Position numbers and translations under genes: made by a program | Assembly: GCA_963712655.1 (NCBI GenBank) | Contig: CAVQIT010000008.1 | Coordinates: 124,001-188,000 of the forward strand | DNA from: Pollutimonas sp963712655 | GTDB lineage: Bacteria; Pseudomonadota; Gammaproteobacteria; Burkholderiales; Burkholderiaceae_B | Reading direction: 5' to 3' | Length of the DNA: 64,000 nucleotides | The notes under the pieces: model-generated | What the model was told of the DNA's origin: nothing | Seen by the model: the letters and a program-made list of their open reading frames with translations, nothing else | The model's database searches: none | Shown: piece after piece, positions 18,004 through 27,528 of the stretch | How the letters are laid out: each line of letters starts with the position of its first letter | Numbering within the stretch: position 1 is the first letter of the stretch

Positions 18004-18025
18004 CTTTTCCTCTTCATACATAAAT

Positions 18026-18835
18026 CTAGGGCCGGCCCAAGGTTTTTTCCACATTGCGCACGAGAGCGACCAGACGGGGGCCAAGGTCGTTTTCCAGCTT
18101 GTCGTGCGGCAGCAAATACGCCGGGCCGCCGCAGTTGAAAGCCATTTGCTTTTCTCCGCCGACACCGATCAAAGGCACCCCCACCGCGCGGATTTCCGGC
18201 TGCCACTCGCCCCGGGCAATGCAAAAACCGTGAGCATCGTAATGCTGGAAAGCCGCCTCAAGATCGGCCCTGATGCGCGGCCAGCTTTCCTTGTCGGCGC
18301 GGCGGACCTCATCGAGCACGCTATTGCGCTCGGCGTCGGCCATGCCGCACAGTAAAGCCTTGCCCATGGACGTCGTGGCAATGGGAATGCGAGAGCCCAC
18401 GTCCAGGCGCAGCGTGACCCTTGCGCTACTGCGGCAAGTTTCAACGTAAATCATGCCCAGCCGGTCCCGCACGCCTATGGCAACCGAAACGCGGGAATAC
18501 TCTGCCAATTCCTGCATGGCGGGACGCGCAAGATTGCGCACGTCCAGATTGGCCAGCATGGAATAGCCCAAACCCAATACGCCGGAAGCCAACAGGTATT
18601 TGCTTCTGCTTTCGGAATACTCGAGGTAGCCAAGCTTCATCAGCGTATGGGTCAAGCGCGATACGGTCGGCTTGGGAAAGCCGGTTTCACGCGCAAGATC
18701 GGCATTCGTCAAATAGGCTTTGCCGGGCTGGAAGCAGCGCAGGATTTCCAGGCCGCGCGCCAATGCATTAACGAATTGACGGTCTGCATTCGGTTGCTCG
18801 TCTTCCGCCATGCGAATGTCATGCTCCATATTCAT
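18026..18835 (-). CDS. IclR-family transcriptional regulator
   Basis: About 269 residues. An N-terminal winged helix (FVNALARGLEILRCFQPGKAYLTNADLARETGFPKPTVSRLTHTLMKLGYLEY) is followed by the IclR ligand-binding domain (VSVAIGVRDRLGMIYVETCRS... PIATTSMGKALLCGM... RGEWQPEIRAVGVPLIG). The ATG at 18835 with GGGA upstream is preferred over an ORF start at 18862. First gene of the acyl-CoA ligase / liv operon, so it likely controls that operon and itself; a palindrome at 18938-18953 is a probable binding site. The inducer is probably the transported acid or its CoA ester. Confidence 0.92.
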   Translation of the reverse strand: MNMEHDIRMAEDEQPNADRQFVNALARGLEILRCFQPGKAYLTNADLARETGFPKPTVSRLTHTLMKLGYLEYSESRSKYLLASGVLGLGYSMLANLDVRNLARPAMQELAEYSRVSVAIGVRDRLGMIYVETCRSSARVTLRLDVGSRIPIATTSMGKALLCGMADAERNSVLDEVRRADKESWPRIRADLEAAFQHYDAHGFCIARGEWQPEIRAVGVPLIGVGGEKQMAFNCGGPAYLLPHDKLENDLGPRLVALVRNVEKTLGRP

Positions 18836-18937
18836 GTTTCCCGCCTGAACGCAACATTCCAATAAACGATTTTGATCAATCCGGTGGACTCATTCTGTCA
18901 TGATGAAAATCTTCCGGTCAAATTTTTCGAAACACTC

Positions 18938-18953
18938 GTTCGCTATGCGAAAC
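18938..18953 (-). promoter_or_regulatory. Candidate IclR operator
   Basis: GTTCGCTATGCGAAAC, with perfect arms TTCGC / GCGAA around a 3-bp centre, lies about 100 bases upstream of the IclR gene. Several IclR-family regulators recognise palindromes of this type. A related half-site (TTTCGAAACA) sits just upstream at 18925-18934. Confidence 0.6.
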
Positions 18954-19135
18954 ACGAAATAGGCACCTGGAAGCATTCCTCCCTATAAGAAAGCGCCAAA
19001 TTTGATTGCATCGCCCCGTTTCTTGATGTATAACCGCACAACAATTAGATACATGGCGGCCCGTCACCGAAAACGGGGCCAGGTGGGGAGGGTCTTGCTA
19101 CCAGCTAGTCAAGAACCTCATTTGAGGATGACAGC

Positions 19136-21400
19136 ATGGGCGCAGGCCAGGGCAATTCAGGCGGCTCGGGGAAAGACGATGTCTTTCTCTTCGCTCCAGA
19201 AAGCAGTAAAGCGGCGAATCACGCCCCTCCACCGGATTGTCCGGCGCAAGCGCCTACCATCCTGCTGGTGGACGACGACATAGAATTCCAGCAGTCCCTG
19301 AAGCTGGCCCTGGGCCACTTCGAGTTCCAGACCAACCCGGTTCGCATTCTTTGCGTGAACTCCGCGACAGCGGCGGCCACGGTGCTGGCCGCCAATCCGA
19401 ACATCGCGGTCGTGATCCTGGACATCGTCATGGAAACCGACGATGCCGGACTGAGGCTGGTGCGCAGCGTGCGCGAAGTGCTGGGCAACGCCGAGGTACG
19501 CATCGTCCTGGTCACCGGGCAGCCTGGCATGGCGCCCATGAGAAAATCCCTCAGCCAGCTCGACATCAGCGATTATTGGCTCAAGACCGACCTGACGTTC
19601 GAACGGCTGCACGGCGTTCTGACCAGCAATCTCCGGACATGGGAACAAATCCGCGCGCTCAGCCAGGCGCGCAAGGGGCTGCAAACCATCGTCGAAGCCA
19701 GCAACTGCCTGACACGCGCGCGCAACCTGACCGACTTCTCGCAACGCATGATCCTGGAACTATCGCGCCTGCTGGGCCTGGATCCCGAAGGCCTGGTATG
19801 CGTCCAGGAAGACGGAATAGGCCATGACCCCCATTCCGCTCGCGTCGTTGCCGCGGCCGGCCAGCTTGCGCATACCGTCAACCACCAGCTTGGCGCCCTG
19901 GAGCAAAGTTCAATACGGGATGCGCTGTTGCAAGCCCTGACGCAGCAAGCCAATATTGAAACCGGAACGAATCAAGTGCTGTTTTTCCGCGGCGCCGACC
20001 ATGGGCCGCACGCGGCAACCTACATCGCCACGCAACGGCCCCTGGATGCAACCGAGCGCAAACTGCTGCATGTCTTCGCGTCGAACATCAATTCGGGCCT
20101 GATCAATGTTTCCCTGACCAGCCGCCTGGACCGCATCGCCTATGAAGACAGCCTGCTGTGCATGCCCAATGCCAATGCGCTGCTGCGCGCCCTGACGTCG
20201 ATACTCGAAGCCGACGCGCCGCGCGACCGCTCCATCCTGTTCATCGAACTGGACCAGCATTCCGCCAGTTGCCTGTCCCTGGGAATTGAGCAAGGCGATC
20301 TCATGCTCCAGAAAATGGCCAAGCGGCTGCGCACGGTATTCCCTCCGCCCACCCTCGTGGCGCGCCTGCACGGCGACACCTTCGCCATACTGGGTCAAAG
20401 CTCGCTGCTGCAGCAGGACCACATCGACGAACTCGAGTCGCTCGACCCCGAAGACCCGACACACCCGCCATTCATCAGTGTGCGCGCGGCCAGCCTGGAT
20501 CTGGACAACTATGCCGGATCCGCGCGCGGCGCGATGGAGATAGGCGCGCTGCTGCTGCGGCGCGCCCAATCGCAAAGCTCCATGGAAATACTTCCCTATC
20601 AGCCCGAGCTGGAGCAGGAAACCAATCAGCGCTTCACGCGCTCGCGCGATCTTTACCGCGCCCTGCATGGCAATGAAATCAGCATTGAATTGCAACCGCA
20701 GGTCGATTTGTCCTCAGGACGCATCATCGGGGCCGAGGCCCTGGCCCGCTGGACGCGCCATGACGGCACCCGCGTCCCGCCTGGGGAATTCATTCCCATG
20801 GCCGAGGCCAACGGCCTTATCGTCCCTATCGGCCGGCAAGTCCTGCACCTGGCCTGCCAGGCTCTGGAGCGGCTCAGGACGGAAGGCTTCCCCGGCATCT
20901 CCATCGCCGTGAATGTTTCCACATTGCAGCTGGGCCAGCGCAACTTCATGCAAGAGTTTATCGAGACCGCCGAACACTATCGCATTGCTCCGGAATTGCT
21001 GGAAGTCGAAATCACCGAATCGGCCGCGATGGGCGATTACGAAACCAAGGGGCAATTGCTGCGCGGGCTGCGCGATGCCGGTTTCCCCATAGCCATCGAC
21101 GATTTCGGCACAGGCTATTCCTCGCTGGCGTATCTGCGCTCCATGCCGGCCACCACGCTCAAGATTGATCGCTATTTTGTCAGCGAAATCGGCACCGGTT
21201 CCGATCAGCACATGATTGCCGACATGATCATCAGCCTGGGACGCCGCCTGAACATGCAAGTGCTCGCCGAAGGCGTCGAAACCGAAACGCAGGCGAACTG
21301 GCTGCAGGAACATTTCTGCATGCAGGCCCAAGGCTATTACTTCGCCCGCCCCGAGCCGCTGGAGGCTTTCGTGCAACGCCTCTCCGCCGCGCATGCTTGA
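19136..21400 (+). CDS. Response regulator with REC, GAF-like, degenerate GGDEF and EAL domains
   Basis: 754 residues. A receiver domain (about 40-165) has ILLVDDD and phospho-acceptor Asp at about residue 96 (VVILDIVMETDD). A middle region (about 180-330) resembles the DUF3369/GAF-like linker seen in some response regulators. The GGDEF-like domain (about 340-490) carries LHGDTFAILG in place of GGDEF and is probably inactive as a cyclase. The EAL domain (about 500-750) keeps GAEALARW, NVS, EITESA, DDFGTGYSSLAYL, KIDRYFV and AEGVETE, so c-di-GMP hydrolysis is likely. Its stop overlaps the ATG of the histidine kinase by eight bases, marking a cognate pair. Confidence 0.88.
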   Translation: MGAGQGNSGGSGKDDVFLFAPESSKAANHAPPPDCPAQAPTILLVDDDIEFQQSLKLALGHFEFQTNPVRILCVNSATAAATVLAANPNIAVVILDIVMETDDAGLRLVRSVREVLGNAEVRIVLVTGQPGMAPMRKSLSQLDISDYWLKTDLTFERLHGVLTSNLRTWEQIRALSQARKGLQTIVEASNCLTRARNLTDFSQRMILELSRLLGLDPEGLVCVQEDGIGHDPHSARVVAAAGQLAHTVNHQLGALEQSSIRDALLQALTQQANIETGTNQVLFFRGADHGPHAATYIATQRPLDATERKLLHVFASNINSGLINVSLTSRLDRIAYEDSLLCMPNANALLRALTSILEADAPRDRSILFIELDQHSASCLSLGIEQGDLMLQKMAKRLRTVFPPPTLVARLHGDTFAILGQSSLLQQDHIDELESLDPEDPTHPPFISVRAASLDLDNYAGSARGAMEIGALLLRRAQSQSSMEILPYQPELEQETNQRFTRSRDLYRALHGNEISIELQPQVDLSSGRIIGAEALARWTRHDGTRVPPGEFIPMAEANGLIVPIGRQVLHLACQALERLRTEGFPGISIAVNVSTLQLGQRNFMQEFIETAEHYRIAPELLEVEITESAAMGDYETKGQLLRGLRDAGFPIAIDDFGTGYSSLAYLRSMPATTLKIDRYFVSEIGTGSDQHMIADMIISLGRRLNMQVLAEGVETETQANWLQEHFCMQAQGYYFARPEPLEAFVQRLSAAHA

Positions 21401-23345
21401 CAAGCTGCGGGGGCACTCCGTGCCGCAACGCTTGCGAGCCTTCGCCGCCCTGCCGGCGGGGGTGCGGCGGCGCTTCCTGATCATGATCGCCCCATGGCTG
21501 CTGGCCTTCCTGGCCGGCTTCCCGATATTATGGGTGGAATTCAACGCCGCCACCCAGGAGCCGCAATGGCGCGGCCGGGAAAACCTGCTGAACGAATCGG
21601 TGGAAATCGTACGCAGGACGCTGGACAGCCTGCAGCACGATGTCACATTCCTCAGCGACCTCTCCGCGCAATTGGGGCGCACAGACGTTTCCGAACAGTC
21701 GACGTTGGCCAAGCTTTTTCTTAATTTTGCCGGCAGCGCTGGCGCGTTCGATCAGGTCCGCTGGCTGGATGAGCACGGCAATGAACGGCTGCGCGTCAAC
21801 ACCGACTCCGGAGAGCCCAGGCTGGCCACGCAAGTGGAACTGCAGAACGCGCGCAGCCGGCCTTATTTCCGGGAAACTCTGGGCTTGCCGCAGGGCGCCA
21901 TCTACCTGTCGGAACTCAACCTGCGAGCGATCGGCGGCATAGTACAACTGCCTTTCGAACCCACGCTGCGCGTTGCCACGCCGCTTTATGACAACGGCGT
22001 ATCGCGCGGCATCATCGCCATCAATTATCGTGCCACCCGCCTGCTCAAACGCCTGACCGGGCTGAGCAAGCAACAAGGCCAGAGCGCCTATTTGGTCAAT
22101 GACCAGGGCTATTGGCTGCAAGGGCCCACTCCGCAGGAAAGCTGGGCATGGCAGTTGAATGCGCCCGAGTCGGCGCTGAAAAACACCAATCCCGGCTTGT
22201 GGAAGGCCATGCAGCGCAACGATTCGGGACGCTACAGCGATGCATCGGGCGACTGGGCCTTCCAACGTATCAAGCTGGCCGGCAATACCAGCGTCGACCA
22301 GAATGCAGCGGCCCCGCTGGTCAGCCAACTGCATCTGAGCGCGGTGATACACAGCAGCCCGGAACAGGCGGCGCTTGCCAGCCCGCGCTGGAAGTTCGTA
22401 CTGGCCTTGTTGATGAGCGTAGTGGTGTTTTTTGCTATCCGTTATGGCTGGCATACGATGAACAATCTCATCGAAGAAGACCGGCAGTCACGCGAATTGC
22501 ATGCCGCAAACCAAGCCTTGCAGCAGGCCAACGATAATCTGCTCAGCATGCAGGCCGACCTTGCGCATGCCGAACGCCTTTCGTCCCTGGGCTTGATGGT
22601 GGCCGGCGTGGCTCACGAACTGAATACGCCCCTGGGCAGCGCCAACCTTTCCCTGAGCACCTTGCAGCAAACCATCGCGACGCTGACAGCCAGGCTGGAG
22701 ACAGGCTTGCGCAGGTCCGACCTGGATAGCTTCCTGTCCAGTGTGCAACAAGCATCCGAACTGACGCAGGCGGCCGTACAGCGCGCCGCCCGCCTGGTGC
22801 AGCGCTTCAAACAAGTGGCCGTGGATCGCACGACCATGGAACAGCGCGAGTTCGATCTTGCCGAAATCATCATGGATTCGGACCCGCGCCTGCGCAACTG
22901 GAACGCCACTCAAGGCATCTCGCTGCAACTGAATCTGCAAGCGGGATTATCGATGAGCAGCTACCCCGGGCCCCTGGAACAAGTGATCGCCAACTTGCTG
23001 GGCAACGCGCTCACTCATGCCTTCCAGGGACGCAGCGGCGGCACTCTTGTCATTGAGGCCTGCGCCGACGAACCCAACCACGCCATCATCCGGGTTTCCG
23101 ATAATGGCAACGGCATAGCCGACGAGCACCTGGAGCGTATCTTCGACCCCTTCTTCACGACCAACCGGCATGCCGGCGGAACCGGGCTGGGCCTGCATAT
23201 TTCGTCCCAACTGGTCACCGAGGTGCTGGGCGGCACCATCAAGGTGCAGAACATCGCCGTGCACGGCGGCACGGGCGCCATGTTCATCCTGCGCCTGCCC
23301 CGGCAAGCTCCCGTGCATCGTCCGGCTCCAGTGGAACAGGCCTGA
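21393..23345 (+). CDS. Membrane sensor histidine kinase
   Basis: 650 residues. Two membrane helices (about 28-50 and 345-365) flank a periplasmic sensor region of about 290 residues that resembles double-Cache domains. A coiled-coil (ANQALQQANDNLLSMQADLAHAERLSSLG) leads into the H-box VAHELNTPLG with the phosphorylated His near residue 407. The ATPase domain has N-box NLLGNALTHA, G1 DNGNGI, F-box FDPFFTT and G2 GGTGLGLHIS. It should phosphorylate the EAL response regulator it overlaps, coupling an external signal to c-di-GMP breakdown. Confidence 0.92.
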   Translation: MLDKLRGHSVPQRLRAFAALPAGVRRRFLIMIAPWLLAFLAGFPILWVEFNAATQEPQWRGRENLLNESVEIVRRTLDSLQHDVTFLSDLSAQLGRTDVSEQSTLAKLFLNFAGSAGAFDQVRWLDEHGNERLRVNTDSGEPRLATQVELQNARSRPYFRETLGLPQGAIYLSELNLRAIGGIVQLPFEPTLRVATPLYDNGVSRGIIAINYRATRLLKRLTGLSKQQGQSAYLVNDQGYWLQGPTPQESWAWQLNAPESALKNTNPGLWKAMQRNDSGRYSDASGDWAFQRIKLAGNTSVDQNAAAPLVSQLHLSAVIHSSPEQAALASPRWKFVLALLMSVVVFFAIRYGWHTMNNLIEEDRQSRELHAANQALQQANDNLLSMQADLAHAERLSSLGLMVAGVAHELNTPLGSANLSLSTLQQTIATLTARLETGLRRSDLDSFLSSVQQASELTQAAVQRAARLVQRFKQVAVDRTTMEQREFDLAEIIMDSDPRLRNWNATQGISLQLNLQAGLSMSSYPGPLEQVIANLLGNALTHAFQGRSGGTLVIEACADEPNHAIIRVSDNGNGIADEHLERIFDPFFTTNRHAGGTGLGLHISSQLVTEVLGGTIKVQNIAVHGGTGAMFILRLPRQAPVHRPAPVEQA

Positions 23346-23391
23346 TTTTCGCGGCAACGATGCATTACACTCGGATGCTTGAAGGAGGCCT

Positions 23392-25140
23392 ATGCATATC
23401 CTGTGGAAGTATCTGCGGCCGCACGGCCGGCTCGCCGCCCTGGCGCTGCTTTTGGCGGCCGCCAGCCAGGTGCTTGCCTTGGTCGACCCCATTATTTTCG
23501 GCAAGATCATCGACGACTATGCCACCAACCGCGCGGGCAAGACTGATCACGAGCTGATATCCGGCGTGCTGGCATTGCTGGCGCTGGCGGTGCTGGTGGC
23601 AGTGTTTTCGAAGCTATTCAAGGCTCTGCAAGAATACATAACCCGGCTGGTCGTGCAAAAACTGGGAACCCAGATATTCAACGACGGCCTGCGCCATGTG
23701 CTCGGCTGAGGTTCCAGGAATTCGAAGCGTTGCGCAGCGGGGAAATCCTGTCGCTGCTGCAAAAGGTTCGCGCCGACAGCGAACGCTTCATCAACACGTT
23801 CATCAACACCGTGTTCGCCGCCGCCGTCGGCATCGCCTTCCTGACCTGGTATTCGATCACCAAGCATTGGATGCTGGTGCCGGTGTTCCTGATCGGCATA
23901 GTCCTGCTGGGCGGGTTGACCGGCTTGCTCAGCCGCCAGATCAAAAGCCAGCAGCGCTCGATCGTCCGGGAAACGAACCGGAATTCAGGCTTTATCACCG
24001 AGTCCTTGCGCAATATCGAACTGATCAAGAGCCTAGGGCTGACCTTTTCGGAAATCCGGCGCCTGCAGGCGCAAACACTCAAGATATTCGCGCTGGAAAT
24101 GCAGAAGGTCAAACGCATACGCCTGCTGTCGTTCCTGCAAGGCACTACGCTCAGCCTTCTGAAGCTTGCCATTCTTTTCGCTTTGCTTTGGCTGATCTTC
24201 CGCGACGTGCTCAGCACCGGAGAATTGATTGCCATGCAGTTCATCGCCGTGGCGATTTTCGCGCCGCTGCAGGAGCTGGGCAATATTATTCTTGCCTATC
24301 GGGAAGCCCAGGCATCGCTGCTCAACTTCGAGGCGCTGATGGAAAAGCCGATAGAGCAGCGTCCGGAATCGGCGGTGGACATAGGGGCCATCAGCCATGT
24401 CCGCTTTGCGCACGTCAGTTTCCGGCATCAGGGAGCGGCCGACAACGCCCTGGATGAAGTCTCGCTTCTCGGCCTGCCTGGGCGATACGATCGCATTCGT
24501 CGGCCCATCGGGATCCGGCAAATCGACACTGGTGAAGCTTCTGGTCGGGCTGTACGCGCCGGCCAGCGGCGAAGTGTTCTACAACGATGTCTCGACCCGG
24601 GATTTGCGCTTTAACCCGGCGCGCCGCCAGATCGGCTTTGTAACGCAGCAGACGTATTTATTCGCCGGAACAATCCGGGAAAACATGCAATTGGTCAAGC
24701 CCGATGTCAGCGATGCCGACATCATCGCGGCGATGGAGCAAGCGTCCTGCGCCTACCTGCTGGACAAATCGCCCGATGGACTGGACGCCATGATAGGCGA
24801 AATGGGCGCCAGGCTATCGGGCGGCGAAAGACAGCGGCTGTCCATCGCCCGGGCCCTGATCCGCCGGCCCCGCCTGCTGATCTTCGACGAGGCCACGTCC
24901 GCGCTGGACTCCCTGACCGAAGAACAGATTACCGATACCGTAAGGCGGATATCGGCGCGCCACGACGCAGATCACGATCATGATCGCCCATCGCCTTTCC
25001 ACCATCATGCATGCCGATACGATCTTCGTGCTGGAAAGGGGCCGTATCGTCGAGAGCGGCAGCCATGCCGCGCTGCTGGACGCAAAGGCTTGTACTACGC
25101 AATGTGGCGTCAGCAAATCGGGGAACGGCCAGCCGTATAG
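23392..25140 (+). pseudogene. ABC exporter (permease-ATPase fusion) with four compensating frameshifts
   Basis: The region reads as one half-transporter of 582 residues once four single-base changes are made: a missing base near 23707, an extra base near 24472, an extra base near 24967 and a missing base near 25090. The net change is zero. Pieces in order: membrane domain (HILWKYLRPHGRLAALALLL... LLKLAILFALLWLIF), Walker A GPSGSGKSTLVKLL, Q-loop TQQTYLF, signature LSGGERQRLSIARAL, Walker B LLIFDEATSALDS and H-loop IAHRLSTI. All key motifs are intact, so either the sequence has errors here or the gene decayed recently. It follows the histidine kinase by 46 bases and could be its output. Confidence 0.8.
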
Positions 25141-25145
25141 ATTGC

Positions 25146-27311
25146 CTAAAACCGATAGCTTGCGCTGGCGATAATGCTGCGCTGCGCGCCATACCAGCAA
25201 TCCCCCCGGTCCAGGCACGTGCTGATGTAGGTCTTGTTGAAAAGATTATTGGCATTCAAGGCGTATCTCCATGACGGCGTCTCGTAGGCGATCATGGCGT
25301 CGACCAGCGTTACCGACGATGTTTGCGGCGCGCCGCCGTCGCGGAACGAGCTGAACCAGCGCGCCCCGGCTCCCACCGAAAAGCCGGTGGCCTGCCCGAT
25401 CGCAAACCGGTATTTTCCCCAGACCGAGGCCTGGTGCCGCGGAATGCCTTCCAGCTTATCGTCCAGGTCGATGTAATTGTAGTTGGCGATGATATCCAGC
25501 TTGCGGCCCAGTTGCGCCTTCAGTTCCAGTTCGAGGCCGGTGGTTTTCGTGGCGCCAACCTGGATCTGGTTATTCGGATTGGCAGGGTCGCTGGTTTGCT
25601 GATTCTCTTCGCGCAAGGAATACGTCGCCGCATTGACATTGATCTTGCCATCCTGCGATTCGTATTTCAGGCCGGCTTCGATTTGCTTGCCGCGCAAGGG
25701 CACGAAGCGCTGGTCGTAAGCGTCCAGGCCGGGAATAGGCGTAAACGATTCGCTGTAGCTCAGATACGGCGAAAAACCATTATCGGCGGCATACATAAGA
25801 CCAAGCCGCTTGCTCGTGGCGGTGCTGACCAAATCATCCTGTCCCTGCACGCCGCTCACGGAACGGTCATAACGCAAGCCCGCCATCACAATCCAGTTAG
25901 GACCGAATTTCATTTGATCCTGGATATAGACGCCCATGTCCTGCTGCCGGGACAAAGGATCATCGCTCATGGCCGGCGGCGTAAAGTTTCCGTACACCGG
26001 GTTGTAGACATCGATCGACGGCACTGTCCCGCCCGGCAGATAATCCGGCAACCCCAGGCCCGATTGTTTTTCCTCGCGGGCATAGGCGGCGTCAAAGCCC
26101 GCCAATACCTGGTGCCGGATAATGCCGGTCTGGAATTTTCCTTCAAGATGCTGATCGGCGGTCAGCATCTTGACGCGTGTCAACGTGGCATCGGCATAGC
26201 GCCCTATACGCCTCTTGTCGACCGGGTCGCCCGGCCATCCGCCGGGCAGATACGTGGAGTCGGCATACACCGAACGGTAATCCACCTTGTTCCTGGACCA
26301 GCGAAAATTCTGGCGTACCGTCCAGTTGTCATTGAAGCTGTGTTCAAACAGCCAGCCGAAAGATGTGCGCGTGGAGTTGTAGCGGTCCCAGCCAGGCTCG
26401 CCTATGAAGCGGTCCACGGGTATGGAGCCATTGGGATTATCCAGCGCCATGCCTTCCCAGGGAAAAAACTGCGAGGTCGATCCGGTTTTATCGTCTTGCC
26501 ACATGCCTTGCAGAATCAGCGAGGTGCTGGCATTGGGGCGCCAGGTCAGGGACGGCGCCACCAGCAAGCGATCGTCGGGCACATGATCGACCTGCGTATC
26601 GGCTTTTCTGCCGACGGCCACCAAGCGGTAAAGCCATGTACCGTCTTCCGTCAAGGGTCCTGTCAGATCCGCCTGGATTTGCTTGCGGTTGTTGCTGCCG
26701 TACGAAATCCCCACTTCGCGCTGCGCCTCGGCCTGCGGCCGCTTGCTGACCATATTCACCACTCCGGCCGTGCTGCCCTGGCCATACAGCATGGACGCCG
26801 GCCCTCTCAAGACCTCGATGCGCTCCAGCGTATAGGGCTCGGTGCGAATGCCGCTGGTGTACCAGTTATAGTTTTGCCGCAAACCATCCAGATAGACGCT
26901 GGGAAAAGACCCCCGGGTTCGGAAAGAGTCGGTGCGCGAATCCAGGCCGTAGGCATCCGAGCGCACGCCCGCCGCATAATTCAAGGCATCCTGCAGTCCC
27001 TGGGCGCCCTGGTCTATCATTTCGTCGCGGGTCACGACCGTGACGGCCTGCGGCGTTTCTATCAGCGGCGTATCGGTTTTGTTTGCCGTGGCCGCATTTT
27101 TGGCAATGTAGCCGTTTACCGGCGTAACGGCAGTTTCGCGCTCCGGTTGAGCGGTGACCGTAATGGTTTCCAGTGTCGAGGCATCCCTTGCCCCATCGCC
27201 CTGGGCGGGCTTTTGCGCGGCGGCGGGCGGCCCCGCCGCGGCCAGCATCAAGAAAACACTGGCGACGGCTAAGGCGGGTTCCGTCTTCCGAAGCACGGCT
27301 TTGATATGCAT
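25146..27311 (-). CDS. TonB-dependent siderophore receptor
   Basis: About 721 residues. Signal peptide, a TonB-box-like segment (LETITVTAQ) near the mature N-terminus, plug domain (ETPQAVTVVTRDEMIDQGAQGLQDALNYAAGV; ERIEVLRGPASMLYGQGSTAGVVNMVSKRPQ), and a C-terminal barrel ending in SYRF with terminal Phe. The ATG at 27311 follows an AGGGATCC ribosome site. This outer-membrane channel imports ferric siderophores of the hydroxamate/ferrichrome-like class using TonB energy. It is the last gene of an operon behind a PepSY membrane protein and a small membrane protein, with a Fur-like box at the operon head. No sigma/anti-sigma pair is present. Confidence 0.93.
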   Translation of the reverse strand: MHIKAVLRKTEPALAVASVFLMLAAAGPPAAAQKPAQGDGARDASTLETITVTAQPERETAVTPVNGYIAKNAATANKTDTPLIETPQAVTVVTRDEMIDQGAQGLQDALNYAAGVRSDAYGLDSRTDSFRTRGSFPSVYLDGLRQNYNWYTSGIRTEPYTLERIEVLRGPASMLYGQGSTAGVVNMVSKRPQAEAQREVGISYGSNNRKQIQADLTGPLTEDGTWLYRLVAVGRKADTQVDHVPDDRLLVAPSLTWRPNASTSLILQGMWQDDKTGSTSQFFPWEGMALDNPNGSIPVDRFIGEPGWDRYNSTRTSFGWLFEHSFNDNWTVRQNFRWSRNKVDYRSVYADSTYLPGGWPGDPVDKRRIGRYADATLTRVKMLTADQHLEGKFQTGIIRHQVLAGFDAAYAREEKQSGLGLPDYLPGGTVPSIDVYNPVYGNFTPPAMSDDPLSRQQDMGVYIQDQMKFGPNWIVMAGLRYDRSVSGVQGQDDLVSTATSKRLGLMYAADNGFSPYLSYSESFTPIPGLDAYDQRFVPLRGKQIEAGLKYESQDGKINVNAATYSLREENQQTSDPANPNNQIQVGATKTTGLELELKAQLGRKLDIIANYNYIDLDDKLEGIPRHQASVWGKYRFAIGQATGFSVGAGARWFSSFRDGGAPQTSSVTLVDAMIAYETPSWRYALNANNLFNKTYISTCLDRGDCWYGAQRSIIASASYRF

Positions 27312-27342
27312 AGGATCCCTTTTCAATTTAACAAAACGGCTT

Positions 27343-27528
27343 TTATTTGCTTTGCCGTGGAACAAGCCAATAGCGCAAGCCGGCCAGGATGGGAACGGCC
27401 AGGCTCAGCCATGCGGACCAGTGCCACCAGCCGGTTCCGAGCAAAGCGGCCAGCAGGCCGAAAATGGTCAACAGGCCCAGCGCCATAGGCGCGCCCCATA
27501 GCCGCATAAAGGCCGGACGCTTGCTCAT
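27343..27528 (-). CDS. Small two-helix membrane protein of the siderophore operon
   Basis: 61 residues from ATG 27528, which overlaps the PepSY stop by four bases (ATGA). Two hydrophobic helices are visible (APMALGLLTIFGLLAALL and WSAWLSLAVPILAGLRYWL) with basic ends. Small proteins of this type commonly sit between a PepSY membrane protein and a TonB receptor; their role is not settled. The start is chosen by the overlap; the frame is open further upstream only because it shadows the PepSY gene. Confidence 0.75.
   Translation of the reverse strand: MSKRPAFMRLWGAPMALGLLTIFGLLAALLGTGWWHWSAWLSLAVPILAGLRYWLVPRQSK

Noticed and set aside
25323..27272. 649-codon plus-strand frame
   Set aside because: Lies entirely opposite the TonB receptor; codon pattern is a shadow of the GC-rich real gene.
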